Assembly: GCA_029531795.1 (NCBI GenBank)
Contig: JAPEIS010000015.1
Span: forward strand, 1,426,001-1,490,000
Direction: 5' to 3'
Length of the DNA: 64,000 nt
Origin: Sclerotinia nivalis
Taxonomy: Eukaryota > Ascomycota > Leotiomycetes > Helotiales > Sclerotiniaceae
Under the pieces are notes generated by a model that saw nothing but the letters and a program-made list of their open reading frames with translations, was not told the DNA's origin and did no database searches. Below are positions 39,001 through 51,611 of the stretch, in pieces; within the stretch, counting starts at the first letter, position 1; every line of letters begins with the position of its first letter. The position numbers were made by a program, and so were the translations under genes.

Positions 39001-39874
39001 TTACAGCCTCTGCATCCCAATGGAATCGCCCAGGAACAAACCTCGAAGGTACCGTGAATACCATGCTTTGGACTAGCAATACCTCTCTTATCGTCGGCGG
39101 GTCATTAACAGTCGATGGAGCCAATGTATCTTTAGCAACTTACGATACCAAGGGCCAAACCTGGAGTACCGCTACTGGCGCAAATGCCATCCCAGGAACT
39201 GTTACATCCATTGTCCCAGCGACTAGTGATATCTCACAATATTGGGTAGCCGGCACCGCAACCAATGGATCGGCATTCATTATGAAGTATGACGGTACAA
39301 ACTGGAATTCGGTTGGGAATGTATTCGAAAGTGGCTCAGTCATTCGTGGCCTCCAAATGATGCCCCTCTCATCGAACCACGATAACTCCGATCTTGTTCC
39401 TTCGAATCAAGTTTTAATGCTTACTGGTGCCATGGTGTTACCCACCTTTGGTAATGTCTCGGCAGTCCTATTCAACGGAACCACCTTTCAACCTTTTGCA
39501 CTCACAAGCAGTACCTCAAATACTGGAGGTAGCCTGTCGCACATTTTCTCGCAAGAGAATAACTTTTTCAAATCATCTGGTAGGTTTAATCGTGAACAAG
39601 TAATCTTGAACACATTTCTAACATCATCATAGGTGGTCACCTTGCAGTTGGCTTGGTCGTACTTATTGCTTTAGCAATCTCTCTCGCATTAATATTCCTT
39701 CTGGTCGTTGCTGGCGTACTAGCGGAACGCATCAGAAGAAAACGCGAGGGTTATATGCCTGCACCAACGAACAGTTACGATCGAAATAGTGGAATGTCAA
39801 GAATTCCTCCACATCAACTGTTTAGCTCACTTGATCAAGGTCGAGCAGCAGCCGAAAAAGCACCCATGATTTGA
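36096..39874 (+). CDS. RAX2: RAX2-like cell-polarity marker, type I membrane glycoprotein
   Basis: Exons 36096-39579 and 39633-39874 (53-nt intron) give 1241 residues. A signal peptide covers about residues 1-32 (hydrophobic FSFLLTLTPLSHA). The long luminal/extracellular region is rich in N-x-S/T sites and contains repeated kelch-like or propeller-like blocks of the form VYIGGYF, IFGGAFT, IFVGGNFSATN, LYVAGNFSS, VYVGGSFTQAG. One membrane segment lies at about 1165-1190, right after the intron, followed by a short basic cytoplasmic tail (RIRRKREGYMPAP). This is the layout of Rax2, which marks cortical sites for bud-site choice in yeast and for polarised tip growth in filamentous fungi, working with Rax1. 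Splicing joins SSG to GHLAVGLVV in frame. The start has a strong signal peptide directly after it. Confidence 0.93.
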
Positions 39875-40985
39875 AACGACAGCATTACGACGGCGCAAAG
39901 GGAAAGGGCTTGGTTTAAAGGCGTTCTGGATAGGCTCATGTGCCTTTCGTTATTTTTCTTTCATTGTTCATTGTTTCAGCATACCCATTTGGAGTTCTAC
40001 ATATTAAAGTGATGCCTCTATTGCTCCGTGGAGCGATCCGCTTTGCTTTTCTAATTTTTCGGCAATTATGCAGATCTAGCGGCATCACCAGTTTCTTTTC
40101 TTTTTCCCGCATTACAGCCAGGCTTAATGTTTTTACACCAAAACTCTTTCGACTTGTTACAACACAACTCAAAATCTTTTCTCCCTACCTACTTTGTACA
40201 AAGATAAAATCAACACAATCTGCGGTCACCGCCACAAAGGCCGCGTGAGGTGAAATTAGCGTGGAATGGAAATTTTTTGAAGAACAGCTAGCTAGATTGC
40301 TAAAGCAGATCTTGATATCTTTTGCGCGATTACAGAGCCTCATGTATGGATGTTTCGTCGATATTTCGCGTGGGGAGCAGCGAAAGTGAAGAGGAACACG
40401 CTAGATAGTAATGTATTAAAGTCACACTTTCTTTTTCTTTTCTTTGCTCTTTTTTGTCGTGTATGGACAGGGAGTGACGAGAGGCGAGATATGGGATGGG
40501 GAACAGGGAATTGATTTCCCATGAAAGGAGGAGAGGAGTGATGAGTGCAAGGGAGCAGAAGGGGAAGAAAAGTTGGTGAAGATAGTGAACAATTAAGAAA
40601 AACATATAATTAAAAGATTGCCGGATTGCTTGCTGTGCAAAAGTGTCAAAGAAATTCTTGAAGGTGTTGTACTTTATCTTCAAAGGCCGCACCAGTGACA
40701 TTAAGCCCCTATTCAGGCAGGCATTAAGAACTTCCCAGTGGCTTTGAAGTCCAAGCTAGAGCAGGTATTCTTGTATCTTTAAAATGTAACTATTTTCCAT
40801 TACTCCCTAGTCTATATATACCCTGTGACCAAAATTTAAGTGCCCAGTCCTGGCAGCCGACCATAATATCATGGGATTATATCGAGATCGCCTCGAGTAT
40901 TCCAGCCAGTTCATCCAGTCCGCGCAAATTAGCCTCCCAACCGTCCAAGTGCCCAACCGCCCAACCCCTCCCCCCGCCCACTCCA
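39875..40985. other. 1.1-kb convergent spacer between RAX2 and FAN1
   Basis: Both genes end towards this interval, so it should hold two 3' UTRs. The strand-biased T-rich (40430-40450) and C-rich (40940-40990) tracts are the only notable contents. No gene is supported. Confidence 0.6.
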
Positions 40986-43831
40986 TCACCCCGCATCATC
41001 AACCCTCACCTCCCTCGCAACCACATTACAAAGCTCTACTCTTATGCCCGCTCCCATCAATACATGGATCCACATGCGTTGCGTATCACTTAAGCGATCA
41101 TTCTCGCTCTTTACCTCTACGAATCTAACTTCTTTTTTTCTTTGTTTGTTGGGTGTTTGGGTTTTGATTTCGTTGGTGTTATTCCTCGCTTTATCGTTCG
41201 AGTGAGCTTTTTGCTCATCGTTCTGCTCATCTTTCTGCTCATCTTCCGGCTCATCTTTCGGCTCACCCTTCTGCTCATCCTCCTCCCCCACATCCCACAA
41301 AAACAAATCCGGCACCCCGCCCCCCCGAACCCTATACTCCTCAGCCATAACCCTCATGACCTTCCCCAATCCCGCGCCGCCAAACGCATCTACGATCTCC
41401 TGCAAATCGCACACATCGAACTCCCACCTCAAACCCACAACACACGTTCGTTTTTCCGCCTCACTTTCCCACACCCCTCTGATAATCTCCGCCGCCTTGC
41501 CATTTTCAATCTCTACAATGCGATGATTAATCTCCGATGCTCTTGCTGCGAAAAATGCATCCGTGTGGAGGTCTAGGGGACAAGTTTGGTATTGGGTCTG
41601 GAATACGTTGGGGATGTAGAGGAAGAGGATGTCGAAGAATAGATACGCGAATAAAGTGCGTAGGATGCCGCCTTCGGAGTGGTATCCCTTTAGTCCCTGG
41701 CTGCGGTAATAACTTAAACATAGTTCCTCGACGGAACATTCGGATGTGCCGTTTCCTTCATATTCATCTATCCAGATCGTTTTCGTGCTGCGTTGACGCT
41801 CTTCGATTCCATTTGGGGCGCTGGATCGACGACGGAGCGTGGTGGGTGTTAGATATTGTTTTCTGATTTGGATTCCTTGGAGAGTTATTTCGAGGGGTTT
41901 TGTGAGGAGTGCGTGGTCGAAATCATGTTTTTCTCGTTTGGGAATCTTAAGATTTTTCTCGAGTTTTCGAATGCGTTTTTGGAGGTCGTAGTGGTAGATT
42001 GCGTGGCAATATCTATCTTGGAGTCCTTGCTCGCAGGTACGGAGTGAGACGCGTTTCCAATGGCGTTTTTGTTGCTCGGTATCGTGGATTCCAGGGACTG
42101 GTTGGAGAGTGTACATGTAGTGTTCTTCAAGGAGAGCTTTTCGTTGGTACCATGCACCTCGCTTGGCTGAATGGAAGAGTTTTTGATTGAGGAGTTCGGT
42201 GAGGATTGCGTGTTCTTTTTCATGGTGTTTGAAACGGCCGAGAACATATAGGCCCTTGTGCACAATTCGTGTGTATACCCAAGCAGGAGAAAAACGACGA
42301 AGGTAGGCCCCTTCTCCACTTTCGTATATGCTATCTTCTTTGCGTTGTTCTTCTGCTAAGAGAACTTTCCAGCGGGGATATACTTCTTCGAAGATTTCCA
42401 TTACTTGGTAGAGCCCGGCTCTGCCTCGGTCACTGTATTCAAGGATGTTATCGACGCGGTATTGAGTTCTTATTGAGGCTTCGAATTCAAGGAGTATGGA
42501 GCGAGAGGGGAAAATATTGGTAGATCGTGAGACAATATAGCAAGGAAAGTGGCGACGGGAGATTCTGGCAAGGATGATGGTTGTGAGGGATTTATCAGTC
42601 CACTCGGTTGATCTATAGAAAACGAGATGAACTCGCTCGAATAAATTTAAAACTGGGAGGGAAAGTCGTATACATGGTCCTGTTATGGCCATGATCTTTC
42701 TGAAAAAATGAACATCTCTGTTCACATGATCAAGACTATCGTCTTCTTCTTCCGGGATGGATCCATCTGGAGTGGTTGGTATCGATGTTGAAATACTGTC
42801 AGCCCTTTTCAGACCAACATAACCGAGGCCACTTTGACGTTGACTTGTTTCACGAAGTGCTTTCAGTATATCAGCTTTGTTTTTCCCTTGAACCTTAAGC
42901 TCTTTTGCAAGCCCCTTGAGCTCATCTAGATTCAGTAGAGATAATGCTTCGTCTAAAGTTTTGATTTGATTTTCAGAGGAATCAGCAAAAGTAAATGAGT
43001 TTTCGAGAACGGTCCCTTCCGGAGGTCCCAATTCCGCTGGGTTGACTTGAATTGACGATGTAGATTCTGGCAATTCTCGCATTGACTGCAAAACTTTCGA
43101 AGTTACAGGAACGTCCGTCAAATCCCCATGATAGCCCAAGCGATTAATACGATGCCAGGCCGATGTTTTCCGCAAGAAAAGACGCACATACCTATCTTCA
43201 TTAGTCCTCGAGGGATCTCAATTGGAAAATAAGGAATTGCACCTTACAAATACTGAGCCTCATAATCTAACTCTCTCCATTGGTTGAAAACGTCCATTTC
43301 CTTCTCATCAAATAGGTGTCCTTCATCCTCCAAGACAGTTTCCAGTGCAAGATTGAAAGCATCACTATAAATACTACTTTTACCTCTCTCCCACGTCCTC
43401 CCAGTTAATCTCGACTTGAGGTCATCCGGGAGATCATCAACCTCCGCACGCATCGCTTCATATTTAGCAATTGCATTTTTGTCAATATCAACTGGTGGTA
43501 ATGCACTCTCCAATTCCGTCACTCTGGGAGCCACAATCTGATCCACTTCGTCTTCCCCTTCGTCATCTTCCGAATCAAGAACTTCGGTCCTTCTAAGATG
43601 AATCGGACTTCGACTTCGTGGTGATAAAGGTAATTCTTCTTCATCGGAAGGACATCGAGAACTAAGATCTTCACCGTCTGTACTCTCTGCGGTTTTCAGG
43701 CGTTTCGAGCGTGGCAAAAATTTGTCTTTGAAGTCTTGAGGTATCTTACGTTGAGTCCGCCGGTGTAACATTACGTTGTGATTGGTATTCTTAAGTTCTT
43801 CGAGTACCATTATACCGAAAGTTGTGTACAA
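40986..43831 (-). CDS. FAN1: FAN1-type structure-specific nuclease (VRR-NUC)
   Basis: Exons 43831-43248 and 43191-40986 (56-nt intron) give 929 residues; the junction restores EAQYLYVRLFLRKTSAWHRI. The N-terminus is acidic and disordered. A SAP-like helix pair (LLNLDELKGLAKELKVQGKN) at about 290 should bind DNA, then comes the TPR-like middle region, and the VRR-NUC domain ends the protein with PDLFLW at 822 and RFVEVKSENDRLSDTQRMW from about 884. The catalytic residues matching human D960, E975 and K977 are D823, E887 and K889. FAN1 cuts branched and cross-linked DNA 5'-flaps in interstrand-crosslink repair. Oddly, D823 and E887 are separated by an acidic/glutamine-rich insertion of about 50 residues encoded by a DNA repeat at about 41211-41282. 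The start at 43831 is the first in-frame ATG; M at residue 8 or 21 is also possible. Confidence 0.93.
41211..41282 (-). repeat. Coding low-complexity repeat inside FAN1
   Basis: Repeats of about 12-15 bp of the form CTGCTCATCTTTC / CGGCTCATCTTT (plus strand) encode EDEQK/DEPK-type units on the minus strand. They fall within the nuclease domain, between its catalytic aspartate and glutamate. Confidence 0.8.
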
Positions 43832-44048
43832 AGAAGCACTCTAGACATATTCCGTATTATATAATTCCATGGCAAGAGCATGTCTAGCGCGCCTCGCATC
43901 GCGTAGACCAGCACGAAGTCACCTGACAGAACGTACATCAATTTACCGCCTTTGGCAGAAAGGATATCCTCTCCACACAACCCAATCATAAGTCCAGAAT
44001 CCTTCACACAACTCTTCATAATTCCTACACGCGATCTCTACTTCCAGC
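43832..44048. promoter_or_regulatory. 217-bp divergent promoter, FAN1 / SDC1
   Basis: The two start codons face away from each other across 217 bp. No specific element was recognised. Confidence 0.6.
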
Positions 44049-44847
44049 ATGTCACAACCCAACACACCCTCTCCCGATACAAACCCTAACAGCATTTCCA
44101 GCATCAGCGCGGCCGCCCACACCTATCAGCTCGCTATGCAAAACCAATCGCATTCTGCAACCCCACCTGCAGCCACCCCCTCCGGCGTCCTCCAAATGCC
44201 CGGCGCAACACGAGATGTGGTTATGGAAGATGCGCCTCTTCACAGACCTGCAGTATGCCTTATACTCCCCCCAGACCCTATTCCTCCACCCAATCCTCCA
44301 TCCTCCCACCCTTCAATTGGACATTTTCTCTCGCGGCTGTCTTCTGCAGTAGAAATACTTACTCATACATCCCCATCACAGTCTCCTGCCGCTGCAATCC
44401 TCCCGCCTACAACTCATTCCCATTCGCCCATTTTACCGCCTTCGCATCAGGCTTCTACAGCGACTGCGAATCTCAATCGCGATGCAGCTTCTCCGGTTCC
44501 AGTTCCTGCGCGCACAAGTACGCCTGTACCGAAAGTAAATGGGAATGCGGAGAATTCGTCGAGAGCTACGAGTCAACATCCGGATGCGGGGCCGTCATTA
44601 CCAACTGAAGCAAGTGTCCATGGAGCGCCGGCGCGAGTTTATTTGAATCAGACCGTTACAGGAAGTTTACTAGAGGGCATGAAGTTGTTGGCTAAGGACC
44701 AGTATGTACCCTGGATCTGTTGGCCAATTGAATGGCTTTCTGGTGGGTAATGGCTAACAATTGATTCTTGCTAGACCAAAAGATCCTTTACGAGTACTAG
44801 GGGAATTTCTTTTATCAAAATCCAAGGAGTTGGAAGGAGGGAATTAA
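44049..44847 (+). CDS. SDC1: SDC1/Dpy-30 subunit of COMPASS
   Basis: Exons 44049-44701 and 44775-44847 (73-nt intron, GTATGT donor, CTAG acceptor) give 241 residues. The Dpy-30 dimerisation motif occupies 195-241: YLNQTVTGSLLEGMKLLAKD followed after the splice by QPKDPLRVLGEFLLSKSKEL, so the intron cuts the motif and the second exon is only 24 codons. Sdc1 binds the Bre2 subunit in the Set1 H3K4 methyltransferase complex. The N-terminal 190 residues are Pro/Ser/Thr-rich and disordered, much longer than in yeast or animal homologues; this is common in filamentous fungi. A tempting GTATGC...CTGCAG intron at 44253-44349 is rejected because it shifts the frame away from the motif. Confidence 0.93.
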
Positions 44848-45108
44848 TAATGGATGGAATCTAATTATACCCCAAGGCATATCAAAAGCATTTCAAGAGT
44901 TTGGGCGTTCAAGGATTTTGACATATCATATTATGACATTTGGACATTAATTCAGGACAAGGCTGATGCTGGAAGTGTTTCTTAATATTTCATTCGCTAT
45001 GTAGTTTTCATCCTACTATAGCAGTACTCCTTCTCAAGAAAGTAGTGATTCGTGATGCAAATATGTCCACAACCCAACTCCATATCCATTTTGTTATTAT
45101 GAAACTTT

Positions 45109-45836
45109 TTATGCGACCATGGTGCTGGCAGTGGCACTCTCGTATCTCCAGGTTGGTGGGAGAACACCGACGGTCTTGTAGTAACGGGAGAGACGGTGGA
45201 TACGGGATTCGATGAGAATCAAACGGAACTTGGAGTCCTTGTCCTTGCGGTTACGCTCAAGATGCTTGCGGACAGCGACGGCCTGAAGTTGATAGATTAG
45301 TATGATTGCACGTAAGCACCGGGATTGCAATAATACATACCTTCTTGATCAACATGTAAAGGTCCTCTGGGATCTCAGGAGCGAGGCCTGTTTTGTCACT
45401 CTGTCAGTCTATGACCAAGCAGAGGCGTTTGTAAAGATACAAATTGACACATCACGGATGTACTATAATCCAATGATGGCAGATATGGAACTATTCATGT
45501 AATATTGGATATCGTACCGTTGGACTTGAGGATTCTAAGAATCTTGTTACCTGAGAAGCAAAAATGTTAGCACTCGAATTCCAGCCAGATCAAAATTCAA
45601 CCGCATCAATTGCAAATCGAAGGAATCCACATACCAGTAACAACCTTGACTTGAGCAATACCGTGAGAATCTCTCAAGACGACACCGATTTGGGAAGGAG
45701 CGGCACCCTTCTTGGCAAGTTTGCAGATTTGATCAACAACTTGCTCTGGGGTGGTCTTGAGCCATGAAGGAGGAGCGCGGGAGTATGGGAGAGCAGAGGA
45801 AGAAATTCCCTTTCCGTTGGAGTGCATGCGACCCAT
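45109..45836 (-). CDS. RPS13: 40S ribosomal protein S13 (uS15)
   Basis: Four exons: 45836-45635, 45550-45518, 45387-45341, 45282-45109; 151 residues, exactly the usual eukaryotic length. The start [20 protein letters not shown] and the end [20 protein letters not shown] are characteristic. It lies in the body of the small subunit at the intersubunit bridge. Introns of 84, 130 and 58 nt interrupt the 5' two thirds, and one internal exon is only 33 nt. Multiple introns near the 5' end are typical for fungal ribosomal-protein genes. It converges with SDC1 across 261 bp. An antisense ORF set at 45302-45767 is a shadow. Confidence 0.97.
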
Positions 45837-48800
45837 TTTTGCGGTTTTGTCGACGGTGATTAAACTGGTCGGTAGATTGAGATTGTCGAGAGGTGTTGGA
45901 AAATGAAAAGTTCGTCGTCGCGAAATTATTATCTTCGTTGTGAATTTGCAAATTCGCTTAGGGTAGAGCTAAAATATTCCACACTAGACCTAAAACTGAT
46001 TAGTTTAATTTGAGCATCTTAAGAAATTTCTCGAGTCCAGGACTTTTTCAATGGCAACATGAATGCATCAACAAGAATTTATTTGTCGCGATGCTTCGCA
46101 ATTTATTGAGGGGAAGCCCCTCATTTTGTACTAACTACTCGGAAAAGCGAATTGAATTTCCCATTTATCTAATTGTAAGGAAACCCCATTTCATTTACAC
46201 CCGACCGAGAAGCTTCAATGATGATATATTATTTTTACTATTTTTCTGGTACCTCTTGTTTTAGGACTCTCTGCGGAGGGAACAATGAACTCACGACACA
46301 TCTGATTCATCTTCTCGGTTGCTTGTCTTTCATGAAGTTGCATAGCTACATATAATCTGTAACTGACCTTCAGATAGAATACTCTCCTTGGAAGAAAAAA
46401 GTTTTCGGGTCGCGGATCTCAAGATGTTGGATAGCATGTAGGATATTGTGGATGTCGAAGACATCTTTGCAGGATCACGGCATGGCTTGATATTAGTGTA
46501 CTGATTGATATTGTATCACGGTGGGGAGCTTGAATTGTATGAATCGTGTGCATTGCAATGGCAGCACCATTTCTTTCTTTTCGGAAAGAGGTAGGTCCAT
46601 GGGACAGCTTGGAAGATTGAGATGGGTACATTCGCTCAAGTGATCTGTTTTCTTGATAGCAGGAGGGTACAATCTCTATTACACTACTAGTCTATAGAAA
46701 ATATAAATAGGTTTTAATATCTAGCAACCGGCTATCCACACTCCAATTGACATGCGTGATTTCCATCGAGTCAACAGCATGCTTCTCATCCCGTTGTATT
46801 GATCCATTGAAATTGATGAAATTTATGTTCTTGAAAGGATGAATGTGAAATTTTTTTTTAGGAGGGCGAAGACTCAACACCTGTACGTGGTGCCCTCTAC
46901 GAACCTCCAGCTCTCTATTGAGAGTCTGCAGAGCTAAGATTGAGTCATTTGATGGAATCGGATACATTGGAAGAGAGAGAGAGGGTTTCCCGATTACGAT
47001 ATTCACGATGGAGGGGTTATTACGATTTTACAGCATCAATATCTTCGAAAGGATGAACGAACATCAACCCAAAATACGGACGATGGCTACAGAAGCCCTG
47101 ATTAGATTCAACATCTGCCATCGACTATTACCTCAATACGAGGTATGATACGCCTAGTAAGTCCCTTCTATTCCAGAAGGGTCTTTTCGATACGGAATTT
47201 GCTACTGTTTTATTCGCATTTTATGCCTTTTTTCGACAATCGATTATCGAAAACACATTCATTTTAACACTACGATTATTACGAAACAGAGAATACCATC
47301 ATCTATCAACTAATGCTATGCTCTGGGCATCGATACGATATTACGCCTTTTCCTCGATTTTACGAAAATATTTTTTGTGCGTGTGTGGGTAGGGTTAGGG
47401 CCACGCCCCACTATCATTACATTCAAATGACCGATATTCCATTCGGCGGTTTCGATTATTTACATTCAAACAAAGCTGGAGATCATCACACCTAGGAAGG
47501 CATGCAAAGGAGCTAATGAATGAGTTCGAGCTGAGGAGAGTGGTGCCTTCCAGTTGCTTTTCATTAGTATGAGGACCCTTTTGCTGTGCTGGAGGTAATC
47601 TTGACGGAGATGACTCTTGACCTTTGTGGGAAGTGGTGTCGGAATAGCAGATTGGGTCGAAGAAGAAGATTATATCAGTGGGATGCTTTAATTAGCAAGG
47701 GGTAGGGGGAGAGCGAGGAAGGAAAGGTCTTAGAGGATGAAGATATCGGGCTTTGTTCCCCAGTATTAGTTTTCACTTGCCCTCAATCAACATTTCAAGG
47801 GTTGAAAAGAAACCCAAACTATACAAACTGTATGTTAGCTAGCATACAACTCCCCATAGCATCAACTAGGAGCTCATAGAGCCCCTAGCCGTCCTAGATA
47901 GTCTTAGACTCAGTGTGGACGTTAAATCAATCAATCAATGTGAAATTTTCCTCCCATCAGCCAAGCAATTTTGGTATATCAGGGATTTAATATGAACGAA
48001 GATCCATAGTTACAATACTACATTGTGGGGGTATCGGAGACGGGAAAGTGATAGTGAAGGGGAAGAAATTCCATGATTATCAAAAGGCACCGAATATCGT
48101 GGTCGGCTTATAGCGAAGATCACATTTATGGATTACAACATCATGTTCATGAGGTTTTTTTGAGCATTGAAAAATAGATCCGATCTATCTTGAAGATATG
48201 TAGCAGAGCTTTTCTCAAAACTCAAGGCTCAAAACTTTGCATTCCTCAATAAGCCATATACACTATCAAGGAGACCTGAGAATTACCAACAGATATCTGA
48301 ATTCATAGTCCAATTCGCAACTGACAGCGCCATCCATCAACAACAGGAATCACCCATGAAATCATCTACGCCCTATCCGCCACCGACAATCATGAAATTA
48401 TCATTCTCGCCCGCCAATTATCTTCTCCTTTTCCCTTCACACATACCCAACTCTCCAATCTCTATGCTCCGCCCAACATGCCTAACACAACCTGGCATCA
48501 AAACACCTACACCTCCAAAAGCGAAGTGACAGTCACTGACAACGGCATCTAACCCTAAGAAAATTTCAATGACGTAAAAGAGTGGATGGCAAACCCTCAG
48601 CCCACACAAAATGTTTCTTCAACTCGACTCGATAATATTTGAGCCCGTCACCTCCTTTTCTGATCTTCTTCCTTCACGCCATTGCCATGTTGATTGATGT
48701 TCGATCGTTACCCATGAGAAGATTTCGTGCTCCTCTGGACACCCCCTCCCGGGGCAATACTGCGGAAGAAGAACATTACTTTTTCTCCATGTAATCAGGA

Positions 48801-49302
48801 GGCTAGCTAGCTTTGCCTTCGTTTCTTACATCCCATTGTGTCCCTCAGAAGGTGGTGTGGTTAACAGTATGTTGGAAGAAGTAGATAAGCCCGAAAGCTG
48901 TTACATGGTATTGATTGCTAGTATTTTGTTCAAGTTGAATTTTTGCAATAATGATTAATGAGTTAAATTAAAATGGAAAAATTGATGTGTAATGTCGACC
49001 TGTGTCAAAGTTGTCGCAGAGATCATGTGATGTGAGCATCTATAGTCTACTGCACATCCCTGCAATTTGGTGGATTGCGCTTAAATTTTCAAAGATACTA
49101 AAATCTTCCTGACTGAGATTTCATTCTTCCCCCTCATTGTCATTTTTCTTTACCTCAACTTTATCCAACACTCAATTCATTTGGAAATTTTTTGAATTAT
49201 CTCCAACCTTCGATTCCTATTTAGGGTATCGATATTAAAACAACATGTCCTAGAATACACACTAACCTTCCTTTAACCTCCCTTCCCTCCAAAACAATCA
49301 AA
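45837..49302. other. 3.5-kb non-coding interval upstream of RPS13 and MED4
   Basis: Apart from the RPS13 and MED4 promoters and a possible relic at about 48330-48551, I see no gene. There is a short hairpin CCCTTCT-attcc-AGAAGGG at 47163-47181 and a near-perfect palindrome around TCGACAATCGATTATCGA at about 47232. A GTAGGGTTAGGG at about 47390 is a single telomere-like coincidence. Confidence 0.6.
48330..48551 (+). pseudogene. Possible relic of a Rossmann-fold (NmrA/reductase-like) gene
   Basis: A plus-strand frame without its own clear start reads TTGITHEIIYALSATDNHEI then IILARQ before losing similarity and stopping at about 48551. The pattern of a glycine-containing turn, a helix with an ALxAT-type end, and a strand ending in a basic residue resembles the N-terminal dinucleotide-binding unit of fungal NmrA or isoflavone-reductase-like proteins. 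The expected GxTG sequence just upstream is disrupted, and no downstream domain follows. This is a guess from a short fragment. It could be chance. Confidence 0.3.
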
Positions 49303-50297
49303 ATGGACAAAATAATTGATGCACGATTTGATCGTGTAGAAAAAGCTCTTGCCAACTTGATAGCTTCAATTTCCAAATACAGCCCTGTTCCCGCTCTGGC
49401 CCAAGACTTAGTTCTCGCGGATCAAGAGCTTAATGATGGTCTATCACTTCGTATGTTTACTCTTCACGTCCTTCCTGACCTCTCTTTATCTGACTGTTTA
49501 TTAACACAATTTCCACAGTAAATCAACATCAACAAAATACCCATACACTCACTACCCTACACGTTGATTCCGCAGCCCTCGATACCCAAATTCGCGAGCT
49601 TCTTATTCTCCTAGCCAACACACGGACTGAACTCCTCAACACTCCATCGTCCGAGTACCCAGAAAACAAAAACCCCGTGGAGTACGGGGAACTTCTTAGC
49701 TACGCGCGAAGGATTTCAAAGTTCACAGTCCCGCCCGAGGCTCGAGTTTCTAAACCAGAAGATTCACCACCAAAGCAAGAAGGCATCGCGACAAATGGAA
49801 GTACCACGCCTAGTGTTACCGTTACTGGCAACGGTGCGAATGGGAATGCTATGGATATAGATGCTCCTTCTGTCACTCCTAACGGAGCAAACACACTGGC
49901 TCCAAGTCAAGATTCACCATCACAACAGCCTTCTCAGTCCAAATCTGCACTCGATGCCGGTTATGTACAGTTCCTCAATACGGGATTTAATGACAGAACA
50001 TTCGTGCCATGGGCTCGCGAAGAAGATATTAGGATGGGCGCATTAGCAAGCATACAAGCACTAGTTGACAGTGGGATCGATCCTGAGGGATGGGACCCTG
50101 AGCTCGAGGAGCAAAAGAAGAGGGAGAAGGCCGAAGAGTTAGAGAGGGAAGAAGAGGCTCAAAGAGTGAAAGAAGAGGAGAGAAGAAGGCTGGAGATGGA
50201 GAGAAGGAGTAATGCTATGAGTGGTGGTCAAAGTGGCGCAGGCGCCGAGAGGCCGAAGGTATTCCAACTGGATGAGTTTGATGATGATGATGATTGA
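49303..50297 (+). CDS. MED4: Mediator complex subunit 4 (MED4)
   Basis: Exons 49303-49450 and 49519-50297 (68-nt intron) give 308 residues. The N-terminal coiled-coil opening MDKIIDARFDRVEKALANLI and the later VEYGELLSYARRISKFTVPP block are the Med4 signatures; splicing restores LSLLNQHQQNTHTL between them. A disordered Ser/Asn/Pro-rich middle is followed by VPWAREEDIRMGALASIQAL, then a long E/K/R helix (about 235-275), and it ends in FQLDEFDDDDD. Med4 is a middle-module subunit linking Mediator to RNA polymerase II. It converges with the phosphatase-family gene. Confidence 0.93.
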
Positions 50298-51611
50298 GGG
50301 TTATGATTATGAGCTATGGTAAGTTCAACATATTTTTCATTACACTTTTATCGACAAGAAACTTTATGATGATGGTATAAAAATCGATTAGTCTTGAAGA
50401 CAAAATACATGGTTACAAATTTTACGCATGCGAGCCTCTCTGATTGTTCAGCTACCTCTTATTTCAAACATTCGCATTACAATGGAATATAGCTAACGAT
50501 CTATCTGTATAACTAGATTCCATACATCATATGTATGATCATTTGCTTTTGTCCATATTGCTCGGCAAAGCCCTGTATTAGTGACATTCTACATCATATA
50601 CTAGTTATCTCTTCCATGGAAAGCTTTGCAGTAAAGTATCGATAGTGGTATAGGACAGAACCACCATCAATGCACTCGGATATCACCATGGCATCATGTT
50701 ATAATGTGGTATGTTCCTACTAAATATTTCAACTATCTTCCCCATCCCGCGATGATTAGACACGAGTTTCATGCACCACTCATATAGCCTTCGGGTCGTT
50801 GATGAGGAACAAACCACTTTTGAGAATGAGCAATGGGATATCGCAGTCTTTTTCTTCAGATATTTAAATCTATCAAATTACTTGCGCTAATCAATATTAT
50901 AGATACCACCATTCAGATCCCGGAAGATGATTTCCAGTCATGAACTGCAAAGTGCAAGAGTTCTTTCCGCGGAGAGATTATCTGATTAGATTACGAATCC
51001 AGGAGATGTGAAAGAGCTTCGCTTCAGATCAGAGCAAAATATTTACAGGAGGCATAGATATTCATGTCATGGCAGCGGCATCTGGCATTCATCCCCGTAA
51101 TTTCACATAAGAATGATAATAATGATAATGATAATGATAATAGTTTGAGTGGAATAACATCTGATTCTGAAGATGAAGATTACACAGCCACCATGCAAGT
51201 GCCTATCCTAATATATGCAGTGACCTAGAACCATCCAATAAATGTTTCCATGCTATTGCCCCCCAGGTTCCTCGCAAGAGAGTTTAAACCATAGCAGTTT
51301 GCCTGAGCAGACCATGCTATGTATCATATCCTTGGCACACTTTTTATTTGTTCCGTCCAGAACCTTTTACAGATCGAGTCCCAAAACCATACGCCCACGC
51401 TGCCGCTAAATGAAATGATCAATTGATTAAACTCAGAAAGGTCTATTCATCCATCCATCCATTCTGCGTCCAAAAGAATCCGTCCATCCGTACATTTTTG
51501 TACTAAATTCCAGGTTCATTTTCCTCCATGTCTTCTTGCCTTCCGTCTTGTCCAATTCACAACTAACTCGTGATTTGAGTCCGGATCATTGATGCTTGCA
51601 GATGTTCATTT
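50298..51611. other. 1.3-kb convergent spacer between MED4 and the histidine-phosphatase gene
   Basis: The spacer should hold two 3' UTRs. An (AATGAT)n-type repeat lies at 51112-51141 and a CATC run near 51450. No gene is supported. Confidence 0.6.
51112..51141. repeat. AATGAT microsatellite
   Basis: About five copies of a GATAAT hexamer. Confidence 0.9.

Noticed and set aside
41142..41576. 144-codon plus-strand ORF with hydrophobic repeats (LLIVLLIFLLIFRL)
   Set aside because: It is the antisense of the acidic repeat in FAN1; the apparent membrane protein is an artefact.
44253..44349. Possible 97-nt intron (GTATGC to CTGCAG) in SDC1
   Set aside because: Removing it shifts the frame and puts a stop right after the junction, whereas the unspliced frame leads straight into the Dpy-30 motif.
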